Assembly: GCA_903904545.1 (NCBI GenBank)
Contig: CAIVDB010000013.1
Coordinates: forward strand, 1 to 14,428
Direction of reading: 5' to 3'
DNA length: 14,428 nucleotides
From: an uncultured bacterium
GTDB lineage: Bacteria > Patescibacteria > JAEDAM01 > Absconditabacterales > Absconditicoccaceae
Of this stretch, positions 8,676 through 14,428 are shown piece after piece (the stretch's first letter is position 1; each line of letters begins with the position of its first letter). The notes under the pieces are model-generated. The model was not told the DNA's origin, made no database searches, and was given only the letters and a program-made list of their open reading frames with translations. The position numbers were made by a program, and so were the translations under genes.

Positions 8676-8697
8676 CATATCAATATATATTGATATG
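8676..8697. promoter_or_regulatory. 22-base palindromic ArsR operator candidate
   Basis: The stretch is a perfect inverted repeat with outer arms CATATCAAT and ATTGATATG around TATA. ATATCAA/TTGATAT half-sites are the style of dyad bound by ArsR/SmtB repressors. It overlaps the -10 element and the predicted transcription start of arsR. Confidence 0.75.
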
Positions 8698-8722
8698 ATA
8701 ATAAAGAGAAAACAATTTACAA
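8695..8722 (-). promoter_or_regulatory. arsR operon promoter candidate
   Basis: On the minus strand, TTGTAA (8722-8717) and TATCAT (8700-8695) are 16 bases apart. Start of transcription would fall inside the palindrome, leaving a leader of about 35 bases. Confidence 0.5.
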
Positions 8723-8796
8723 GGGAAGTATAACGAGAAAATAGAGCAATATTTTATAGTATATGAAAATGAGCAAGGCATAAGTAAGATATAGTT

Positions 8797-9111
8797 TTAC
8801 TCAATAGGCGCCAGTACTGGTCAGGATTGTTGGAATATCTCCAATAAATATTGTTTTCACCTGCTGGTTATAATAAATGCATTCTGAATCATATCAGACT
8901 TTTTTATTTGTAATTCTGGGTCATTATAATCAATCATATCAGCAAATTTTTTGTTCTCTTTGATATCGAGAACTGTATTATTCAGAAAAATATCTTTTAT
9001 ATTGTCTGTAAGGTATGTATTAAATTTTGCCTGCTCTTCAGAAAAAGGGATGCGAAGTTGGGTATCAATGTGCCATTTTCATCGTGTTTCAATGAGAGTT
9101 TTGTTTGTCAT
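8797..9111 (-). CDS. hypothetical protein, 104 residues
   Basis: I do not recognise this protein. It is visible only when UGA is read as Gly, at three places: ETRGKWH, TSRGKQY and QSGPV. It is soluble, mixed helix and strand, with an N-terminal ETRGKWHIDTQLRIPFSEEQ, a polar middle, and a C-terminal QYLLEIFQQSGPVLAPIE. The amino-acid composition is protein-like and the frame is uninterrupted from ATG 9111 to TAA 8797-8799. It ends about 100 bases before the arsR operator, on the same strand, and has no clear terminator, so some read-through into the operon is possible. Confidence 0.7.
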
Positions 9112-9191
9112 GTCTTCATAAAAAGAGTAAATATATAATAATATCTATACATTCATCAAAATACATATAAGGATTCGATGAGTTTTTTCAA

Positions 9192-9217
9192 TAAAAAAAC
9201 CTAGATTGCTCTAGGTT
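9192..9217 (-). terminator. intrinsic terminator after the Thr/Glu peptide gene
   Basis: On the minus strand, AACCTAGA, a GCAA loop and TCTAGGTT are followed by a T-run (complement of 9193-9199). It begins about 25 bases after the TAA at 9242-9244, which supports that small frame being a real gene. Confidence 0.85.
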
Positions 9218-9241
9218 CATATAAACAACATAGTGATATGA

Positions 9242-9352
9242 TTATGCCGCTGTCTCTTCAGTTGTAACTTCTTCTTCTGTTTCTTCAACAGGAGTTTCAG
9301 CAGTAACTTCTTCAGTTGTAACTTCTTCAGGTGTTGTTGTTTCTTCTGTCAT
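9242..9352 (-). CDS. 36-residue Thr/Glu-rich acidic peptide
   Basis: The reading frame encodes a very acidic peptide made almost only of Thr, Glu, Val, Pro and Ala. The motif TTEEVT or close variants recurs three times (PEEVTTEEVTAETP, EEEVTTEE). It has no Lys, Arg, aromatic residue or UGA. Such composition suggests a disordered, highly charged peptide. A clear intrinsic terminator follows the stop, which argues for an expressed gene rather than chance. The upstream sequence is open for some distance but has no ATG. The function is unknown; low-complexity acidic tails occur in many unrelated proteins. Confidence 0.6.
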   Translation of the reverse strand: MTEETTTPEEVTTEEVTAETPVEETEEEVTTEETAA

Positions 9353-9463
9353 CTGTGTACGGTGAGTAAATAAAACTGCATGCCATAAACACACATGTAC
9401 AAGCCTACGGTTAAGCTGGCGAATAGCAAGGTCTTATTTGGGGAAAGTAGTAAGAAAATATAA

Positions 9464-9491
9464 TTGCTTTTGGAGAGAGAGAACGTATAGT
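9464..9491 (+). promoter_or_regulatory. promoter candidate for the TspO-like gene
   Basis: TTGCTT (9464-9469) and TATAGT (9486-9491) are separated by 16 bases. The predicted leader is about 22 bases. Confidence 0.5.
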
Positions 9492-9519
9492 AGAGATATT
9501 TATCCTTTTACCTATCGAT

Positions 9520-10368
9520 ATGACTCCTGTTTCTAAGAAAAAACCTGTAAAAAAAGTTGTAGTAAAAGAAACACTCTCGCCTAGCAAAAAAAATCAGCGA
9601 ACACCACGATTGGCTCGAGCAAATCTTCTTGCATTTGTCGCTGTGCTTATCGTAAATTATCTTGCAAATGCACTTCCTCTCTGAGGGAATACTACAGGAG
9701 CTTTATCAGATATGTATCCAAGTATCTTTACCCCAGCAGGACTTACCTTCTCTATATGGGGAATCATCTATCTAGCTCTTTTGTGATTTGTGATTTGGCA
9801 GTTGATAGATCTCTATGCAAACAAAACGTCCGGTATTACCAAAAAGATAGGAATCTGGTTTCTCCTGTCTTGCGCTACAAATATTGGATGGCTTTTTGCC
9901 TGGCATTATACACAGGTTGGACTTTCTGTCTTAGTAATGATCCTCTTTCTTGTGGTATTGATTATCATAGGAGAGAAAGTAGATTTAGGAAAAAAGTTGT
10001 GAACAATCAAAGATAAATATTTTGTCCAAGTACCCTTTAGTCTCTATTTGGGACGAATCTGTGTCGCTATCATAGCAAATATAAGTACACGACTTATCCA
10101 TATCTGACGAACTATGCGAGGAATGACAGATATTTTCTGGACAATTCTTGTGATCATAGTGGCTGCTTTGCTTGCACTTCTCCAACTCTATAAAAAAAAT
10201 AATATCATCTTTGCTTTGGTTGTGGTCTGGGCATTTCTTGGTATCATCATCAAGAGAGTGCAGGTAGATCCTATTTATGCACAAAGCATTATCCGGACGA
10301 CAGGGATTTGTATAGCACTCATTACTGCTGCTATAGGACGAAGATACGAAGCATGGAAGAAAAATTAA
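9520..10368 (+). CDS. TspO/MBR-like (tryptophan-rich sensory) membrane protein
   Basis: A 282-residue polytopic membrane protein. After a basic N-terminal tail of about 40 residues ([12 protein letters not shown]), the first helix runs into [50 protein letters not shown]. This is the pattern of bacterial proteins annotated as tryptophan-rich sensory proteins (NALANxLPxNGxxTG...LFTPAGYTFSIWGxIYLLL). About six further helices follow, including the family-like [12 protein letters not shown]. Four UGA codons are read as Gly (9682, 9784, 10000, 10105), the first in LPLGGN. Start ATG 9520, stop TAA 10366-10368. True TspO binds porphyrins or steroids and is shorter, near 160 residues. The ligand of this longer group is unknown to me, and the basic N-terminal extension is unusual. 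Confidence 0.8.
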
Positions 10369-10482
10369 TATTTACTTCCTTGTTGCAGGACCCGTGCTTT
10401 TTCTAGGTATCTGTTTTTTTGTCCATCGATTTTCTTCTCACAAAAATAGTAAGTAACTTTTATCTCAGTAAAAAAGATATCT

Positions 10483-10941
10483 ATGAGTACACTTCATTTT
10501 CAATATTGTCAAAAACTCGTGGTTTTCTCTCAGGATGAAACAGCAGTCTTGTTGTGTAAAAGAAAAGGAGAGGCTGACTACGATGGAGTTTTTTCTTTCA
10601 TTGGAGGAAAAATGGAAACCACGGATGGTACACTCGTCGAGGGTATGCAACGTGAAAAAAATGAGGAAGTAGGAGAAAATTTCAAAATAAAAATCTTCCC
10701 TACCTTCACGACTAATTCCTTCTTTCTCAAAAAGGATGGGAATGCTATGGTATTGCCACATATTTACGCTATTCACCAAAGTGGAGAGATTGTACTCAAT
10801 GAAGAGTATTCTGAGTATCAACGAGTGTCTTTGTCAGAGGTAGAAAATTTCGAGCCAAAAATTGGAACCATCCCCGAGGTTTTAGAAAAATTTAAAATCT
10901 TAAAAGAAACTATCCATAAGACAGAAGGGATTATTATATAA
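10483..10941 (+). CDS. NUDIX hydrolase
   Basis: A 152-residue NUDIX protein that likely hydrolyses a nucleoside diphosphate derivative. The order is a strand QKLVVFSQDETAVLLCKRK, then GVFSFIGGKMETTDGTLVEGMQREKNEEVGENF at about residues 35-67, covering the Nudix box. The metal-binding REKNEEVG core is intact. Upstream of it the spacing is one residue longer than the standard box and the usual Glu is replaced by Asp. It has no UGA codon and an ordinary length for a single-domain family member. The substrate cannot be predicted. Start ATG 10483, stop TAA 10939-10941. Confidence 0.88.
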   Translation: MSTLHFQYCQKLVVFSQDETAVLLCKRKGEADYDGVFSFIGGKMETTDGTLVEGMQREKNEEVGENFKIKIFPTFTTNSFFLKKDGNAMVLPHIYAIHQSGEIVLNEEYSEYQRVSLSEVENFEPKIGTIPEVLEKFKILKETIHKTEGIII

Positions 10942-10980
10942 TTATAAATTATGTATATTTTTACGCTTCAAATTTATCAT

Positions 10981-11271
10981 ATGCCAACTCCCAAAACTGA
11001 ATCAGCAAACTTACGCAAAAAGAAATTCTATCTTTTCTGCACGGTTCTGCTCTGTCTCCTTCTGATTCTTGTTCTGTATATGGTAGCTGAGACTTGGTAT
11101 ATCAATTATGCTCTTGTACATAAATACGCTCTTGGTAATATATCTTATTTTAAGCTTGCGTGGGTATTGGCCTCAATATGATGAATTTTCGGTGGCATTC
11201 TATTAGGAAAACGTTGGCGACAGATTGTCTATGTCGAAAAAAGACATTGGAAAAATTGTTTCAGAAGATAA
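10981..11271 (+). CDS. small two-helix membrane protein
   Basis: A 96-residue protein of unknown family. A basic N-terminal segment (MPTPKTESANLRKKK) precedes a long hydrophobic helix (FYLFCTVLLCLLLILVLYMVAETW), a polar loop, a second helix with glycines (AWVLASIGGIFGGILLG) and a basic tail KRWRQIVYVEKRHWKNCFRR. Two consecutive UGA codons at 11179-11184 give the GG of SIGGIFGG. ATG 10981 is preferred over an in-frame ATG at 10951 because it gives a clean basic N-terminus. The stop is TAA 11269-11271. The next gene continues in the same frame 42 bases later, so the two may be related or once joined. Confidence 0.65.
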
Positions 11272-11313
11272 CTCTTTATCCATTTTCCTACTCCAATAAA
11301 TTTCATCCAAACT

Positions 11314-11544
11314 ATGCTCAAAGGAGTAAGAAGATACACTGCATTTGATTTTGCAGTTTTCAAGGTATGTTTAGTCGTGATTGGCTTACGATTGGCAACT
11401 ATGATTCCTTGGTTTACAAGAATAAATCCATGGATTTATGGAGCTCTCTGGTTTGTCTGTGGGGGGATATCTTGTCTGGAAAACCTTCAGGAAATAGGCA
11501 TCAGCTTACCAATAAATTGACTCAAAAAAAGATTGACTTTGTAG
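11314..11544 (+). CDS. small membrane protein
   Basis: A 76-residue protein with a hydrophobic segment FAVFKVCLVVIGLRLATMIPWF (about residues 13-34) and a second around INPWIYGALWFVCGGISCL, like other short two-helix proteins in this kind of organism. One UGA at 11518-11520 is read as Gly, adding GLKKRLTL before TAG 11542-11544. No family assignment. It is in the same frame as the preceding membrane gene, separated only by one TAA and 42 bases, and both proteins are small and membrane-bound. Confidence 0.6.
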
Positions 11545-11644
11545 AGATATTGGTTATAGTAGAAAAGATTTAATGAAAAAAGAAGAGATGAAATCAAATA
11601 TATATATACTATATGGGATTTTTTAGAATTTATTATTCTGCACA

Positions 11645-12067
11645 ATGGAAGAATTAGAAGGAGAAAACCCACTAAAAGACAAGAAGGCACTTATCGTAGA
11701 TGATAATGATACCGATAGTCTTCTTGTTAAACATCTTCTAGAGAAGATATGAATGCCTACAGAGAATATTAAGGTTACTGAGAATGGACGTGCAGCGGTA
11801 GAACTGACAAAAAAAGAAATGTTTGATCTGATTGTGATGGATATTAGACTGCCTGATATGAATGGTATAGATGCCACAAAAGAGATTAGATCACAGTATA
11901 CGAGAAACACACCCAAAATAATAGCCTATACTGCTACTGCTCCATTTATATCTGATCCTTGTATGGAATTGATGGACGGAATCTATCTCAAGGCAACAAA
12001 ATCCGAAAATTTCAAGAGAATAATAAAAACTCTTCAATGGGAAAATTCTAAGGCACTTAATACATAG
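11645..12067 (+). CDS. stand-alone response regulator receiver domain
   Basis: A 140-residue CheY-like receiver with no output domain. The acidic pair is D19-D20 (LIVDDND), the phosphoacceptor D66 (IVMDIRLPDMNG), the switch Thr T96 (AYTA) and the conserved Lys K116 (YLKAT). The usual KP is KA here. One UGA at 11750-11752 (EKIGMP) is read as Gly. Without it the N-terminal Asp pair is lost. Start ATG 11645, stop TAA 12065-12067, followed by a terminator. No histidine kinase lies in the window, so its partner must be encoded elsewhere. A TATTAT box lies only 8 bases before the start codon. Confidence 0.92.
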
Positions 12068-12089
12068 GTAATAATTTCTACTATACATG

Positions 12090-12118
12090 AAAATCTCCTA
12101 AAACAATGGGAGATTTTT
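12090..12118 (+). terminator. intrinsic terminator after the receiver gene
   Basis: AAAATCTCC (12090-12098) pairs with GGAGATTTT (12109-12117), which runs into Ts, 22 bases after the stop. Confidence 0.75.
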
Positions 12119-12210
12119 ACATATCAGAATAGAAATTGTCCATTGACTTGGATATTTTTAAGGGTACTGTTAGTCATGAAGATGTTATTTTATCATTAAC
12201 CTCTTTCCCT

Positions 12211-12411
12211 ATGAAAACAAATCTCATCATCGGTTTAGTCCTCATTCTCCTTGTTGTAGGATGAATTGTGTATTTTTTTAGAGACAGCATCAAAAGTACG
12301 TACAATAACTCAGTTGAAGAAGTGAAGGAAGATGTCTCTCATGGAGCTAAAGTCATCAAAGAAGACATTTCTCATAGTGTCAAAGAAATTCAAATAGACG
12401 CAAAAAAGTAA
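12211..12411 (+). CDS. one-helix membrane protein with 11-residue repeats
   Basis: A 66-residue protein: an N-terminal membrane helix (LIIGLVLILLVVGGIVYFF, residues 5-23), then an amphipathic helix. The helix contains two 11-residue repeats, VKEDVSHGAKV and IKEDISHSVKE, typical of surfaces that lie along membranes or form coiled coils. One UGA, in VVGGIVYF, is read as Gly and falls in the membrane helix. Start ATG 12211, stop TAA 12409-12411, followed by a terminator. It is probably anchored to the cytoplasmic membrane with the repeat helix on one face. No family is recognised. Confidence 0.75.
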
Positions 12412-12437
12412 AAACCCATTTCATGAAAAAGAGAAGG

Positions 12438-12463
12438 ACCGGCATTTTTGTTCGGTTTTTTTT
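12438..12463 (+). terminator. intrinsic terminator after the 12211-12411 gene
   Basis: ACCGG (12438-12442) pairs with TCGGT (12452-12456, one G-U pair), followed by an eight-base T-run. Confidence 0.7.
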
Positions 12464-12588
12464 AATAAAAAAATCACAGTTCTGGAGTGTAAAATATTGC
12501 GGGGGAAGCTGGGTGATGGTTACCCAAAACTATCTTTTGTTATTATGAAATACATATCAAAACTAGATGTTTAAGTCTTTGAGTATAT

Positions 12589-12616
12589 TTGACAGTGAGT
12601 AAAATTTGACTATAAT
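12589..12616 (+). promoter_or_regulatory. near-consensus promoter
   Basis: TTGACA (12589-12594), a 16-base spacer and TATAAT (12611-12616) match the bacterial consensus exactly. It would drive the gene at 12653 with a leader of about 30 bases and is the strongest promoter I see in the window. Confidence 0.8.
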
Positions 12617-12652
12617 TGAATTGTATAAAATTTACTTTTACTAAACTATTTG

Positions 12653-12943
12653 ATGACTAAAAAACAATATATTATAGAGATTTTCAAGAAACTCAAACCA
12701 TATCGACCAGTTTTGGAGGAGTATCTTGTATTAATTCAAAGTTTATCTTGTACGGATCAAGATATTGAAGATATATTTGTTATCTTAGAAAGACATGTTC
12801 AAGATATTCAGAATGAAGAATTAAGAAGCGAGATTCAAAAGACGTTTGATCTTATCAAAAAAATTCATGCAATAGAACAACTCTCCATACAACAAGATTT
12901 AAAAGATATCGATACACTCCTTGATTGATTAAATAAGATGTAG
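12653..12943 (+). CDS. hypothetical helical protein, 96 residues
   Basis: I do not recognise this protein. It is predicted to be all helical and soluble: KKQYIIEIFKKLKPYRPVLEEYLVLIQSL, an acidic turn (TDQDIEDIFVILERH), and a long helix to the end (IQKTFDLIKKIHAIEQLSIQQDLKDIDTLLD). One UGA at 12926-12928 is read as Gly and extends the protein by GLNKM to TAG 12941-12943. ATG 12653 is used. A near-consensus promoter stands just upstream, and the next gene on the same strand starts 25 bases after its stop, so the two may be cotranscribed. Confidence 0.75.
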
Positions 12944-12968
12944 TGCTTTTATTTGTATTCCTTTACCT

Positions 12969-13541
12969 ATGCCAAATTTAGAGACACAATCAGTATACAA
13001 TTTAGAAAACAAAGAATCTATTTCTGATATATCCAACAAATCTAAAGAATTTTTAGAATCTGTAGATAAAAAACCTGAAGAAGCGAAGAAGCTAGTAGAT
13101 GATTTAAAATCAGATTCATCACTTAGTTCAAAGATGGAATCAATGAAAGCTAAAGAAAGCAACGGTAAACTCCCTAATGCCGATACACTTTTAAACCAAT
13201 ATGACTCACTAAATAAGAATATTGTGGAAGGCGCTAACATAATAGACAAGTCAGAATATAGGCCGAAAGATATTGTGTCTAAGATGTTAGATACAGCAAC
13301 AAAAACTGGATATACCGATCTCAAAATTACCAATGTGAGCACCGATACAAATGGTACCATATTGTCTGTTTGATCTCGTGGGAAAAAAACATCTCAGAAT
13401 TGAGTTTCTGAAGATGCTGGTGTAAATTTTTATAGAGCTTCTCGTTCTAAGGAGTTTTCATCCAAAGAGACAATTCTAGTAAATGAATATTATGAATGAG
13501 ATTCTGTGGTTTGGGCAGACTCTCCAATTAAATATAATTAA
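12969..13541 (+). CDS. hypothetical protein, 190 residues
   Basis: I do not recognise this protein. It has no membrane segment. Residues 1-100 are helical and highly charged (EESISDISNKSK-like, EEAKKLVDDLKS). Residues 105-190 look mixed helix and strand: DIVSKMLDTATKTGYTDLKITNVSTDTNGTILSV, then, past a UGA, GSRGKKTSQNGVSEDAGVNFYRASRSKEF and a C-terminal SVVWADSPIKYN. Three UGA codons are read as Gly, so the standard code would lose the last 56 residues. The stop is TAA 13539-13541. It follows the 12653 gene on the same strand. A two-domain secreted or surface role is conceivable, but no signal peptide is present. Confidence 0.75.
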
Positions 13542-13986
13542 ATATTGATTCGGAAGATGGTGGCCCCACCGGTGCAAGGTAAAATTCTAGCCTTAATCAT
13601 AGGGAAGAGATGGGAAGTAAATACAATAAGATTATAGATTTTTTAGTTAGTAGTAGACATTGTCTTTAAATTGAAAAATCAAGCAATCTCCTGTCAGGTA
13701 AAAAGACTAACACGCTATATAAAATAAAAACTTGTTTTAAATTCGTATTTAATTCATCACAACTGGTTATTCTGAATTGTTTGGAATCTGGAAAATATAA
13801 GAGTAGTTTTGGTTGGAGACCGCCTAATCACTATTGCAAAATGTATAAGAAATCATAGTGGCTGCGAAATAAACACTAACTATAGTACTGCCATTCTTTG
13901 GAAACAGACATTGGTTGCTTTTTGCTGCAACATACATATTATTTAAATTCAATTACTTACAATTATTTTATCTTATGGGTGGCTTC
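13542..13986. other. 445-base stretch without a convincing gene
   Basis: All frames carry frequent TAA/TAG or lack a plausible start. The longest open stretch (about 13730-13945, plus strand) has no ATG and an unconvincing composition. The notable item is the tRNA-like 10-mer at 13551. Weak inverted bases CACTAT/ATAGTG stand near 13830-13860. I cannot exclude a small RNA. Confidence 0.5.
13551..13560. repeat. copy of the tRNA-Ser 3' end
   Basis: CGGAAGATGG also forms the 3' end of the tRNA-Ser at 14311-14320, in the same orientation. With flanks included, 13545-13563 matches 14305-14323 at 16 of 19 positions. This has the geometry of an attachment-site duplication left by an element inserted at the tRNA 3' end, about 760 bases long. 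No integrase gene lies between the copies. Confidence 0.45.
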
Positions 13987-14271
13987 ATGAAAAAATACAT
14001 CTACCCAATCCTCTCTGCTATCGTTGGAGCGCTATTATTCGGAATCACTTGATTATTGATTTTTATGAAATATGGTGCTAAGGACTGTGATATGCCAGGG
14101 AAAGTTTGTGATTGTTTTTGCTGTAATTCGTTTGGTTTACGTGGGTATGAATCTTGTGTTAATTATGGATTTTTGCTTGGATGATGAATCGGTATAATTA
14201 TTGGGATTCTTGTCTATCTATTTATAAAAAATAAAAGTCATTATATATTTTCTCATAAAAAAATCACCTAA
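13987..14271 (+). CDS. two-helix membrane protein with Cys-rich loop
   Basis: A 94-residue protein (98 if the in-frame ATG 13975 is used). A first membrane helix (IYPILSAIVGALLFGITGLLIFM) and a second (GFLLGGGIGIIIGILVYLFI) flank a loop of about 30 residues with seven cysteines, including DCDMPGKVCDCFCC and ESC. The loop probably lies outside or binds metal. Three UGA codons are read as Gly, two of them in LLGGGIG of the second helix. The stop is TAA 14269-14271. It lies between the two CGGAAGATGG copies next to the tRNA gene, so it could be carried by an inserted segment. No family is recognised. Confidence 0.7.
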
Positions 14272-14286
14272 GATAATAGACAAAAT

Positions 14287-14306
14287 ACTAGTTCTAAACT
14301 AGTTTT
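14287..14306. terminator. terminator hairpin between the membrane gene and tRNA-Ser
   Basis: ACTAGTT (14287-14293), loop CTA and AACTAGT (14297-14303) are followed by Ts on the plus strand. On the minus strand it lies 5 bases beyond the tRNA 3' end, so it may serve both convergent genes. Confidence 0.6.
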
Positions 14307-14310
14307 CAAT

Positions 14311-14395
14311 CGGAAGATGGGGGATTCGAACCCCCGGTACCTTGCGGTACACACCGTTTCCAACGGTGCGCGATCGACCGCTCTGCCAACCTTCC
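14311..14395 (-). tRNA. tRNA-Ser (anticodon GGA)
   Basis: The 85-base minus-strand gene folds as a class II tRNA. The acceptor stem is GGAAGGT with ATCTTCC (one G-U) and discriminator G. The anticodon stem is CACCG/CGGTG with a 7-base loop carrying GGA, which reads UCC and UCU. A long variable arm follows, with TACC and GGTA around GCAA, then a T-stem GGGGG/CCCCC with TTCGAAT. CCA is not encoded. No base of the fold appears damaged. Confidence 0.95.
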
Positions 14396-14428
14396 ATTTT
14401 ACGAAGCCATTACGTAGAGATAGTTCAC

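Noticed and set aside
12929..13360. 143-residue frame on the minus strand
   Set aside because: It is the antisense shadow of the hypothetical gene at 12969-13541; Ser-rich composition comes from complementing Glu/Asp/Lys-rich codons.
13551..13580. Second tRNA gene or tRNA pseudogene
   Set aside because: Only the acceptor-end 10-mer is shared; no T-loop, anticodon arm or D-arm can be folded.
13557..13640. Short plus-strand frame beginning at ATG 13557
   Set aside because: It starts inside the tRNA-like repeat, is only about 27 residues, and shows no supporting signal.
13730..13945. Longer open stretch on the plus strand in code 25
   Set aside because: No ATG start, an unusual Cys/His/Asn composition and no neighbouring signals; probably chance in a frame with few TAA/TAG.

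Overview
The window comes from a bacterium that reads UGA as glycine (genetic code 25), as known in the candidate phyla Gracilibacteria (BD1-5/GN02) and Absconditabacteria (SR1). The evidence is internal. In the glutamate dehydrogenase, thioredoxin, rhodanese, DUF134, permease and YhhQ genes, in-frame UGA falls where these families have a conserved glycine, and each reading frame then runs on to a TAA or TAG with family-like sequence. I count about 48 in-frame UGA codons in 19 genes. Under the standard code most genes here look like broken fragments. All coordinates below are for code-25 frames. The DNA is AT-rich. None of the start codons I examined has a clear Shine-Dalgarno motif, and several have a TATAAT-like box only 8-15 bases upstream.

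Layout. 1-1438 (+): the possible tail of an upstream gene, a helical hypothetical protein, a DUF134 DNA-binding protein hidden in the standard-code reading, and a thioredoxin. 1439-3298: a heptamer repeat array, NADP-type glutamate dehydrogenase (gdhA), then a 330-base gene-free stretch of repeats and hairpins. 3299-3655 (+): a single-domain rhodanese. 3726-4049 (-): a small membrane protein. 4219-8653 (-): a tightly packed six-gene operon reading arsR, NapH-like polyferredoxin, DUF2892 membrane protein, thioredoxin-like protein with a Cys-rich tail, ArsP_1/DUF318 permease, and yhhQ. A 22-base perfect palindrome at the arsR promoter is a likely operator. 8797-9352 (-): a hypothetical protein and a 36-residue Thr/Glu-rich peptide. 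9520-12411 (+): a TspO/MBR-like membrane protein, a NUDIX hydrolase, two small membrane proteins, a stand-alone receiver domain and a one-helix membrane protein. 12653-14271 (+): two hypothetical soluble proteins, a 445-base stretch without a convincing gene, and a Cys-rich two-helix membrane protein. 14311-14395 (-): tRNA-Ser(GGA).

How the parts may work together. The arsR operon is the most interesting unit. An ArsR with a CVC motif would sense a metal(loid) or thiol signal and control an electron-carrying membrane ferredoxin, a CPKC thioredoxin-like protein and a permease. This fits redox-coupled export or handling of a metal(loid) or sulfur species. The individual families are known. The exact combination, the DUF2892 protein with its large helical domain, and the Cys-rich tail make it worth closer study. 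The rhodanese and the separate thioredoxin nearby add to a thiol/sulfur theme, but nothing in the sequence ties them to the operon.
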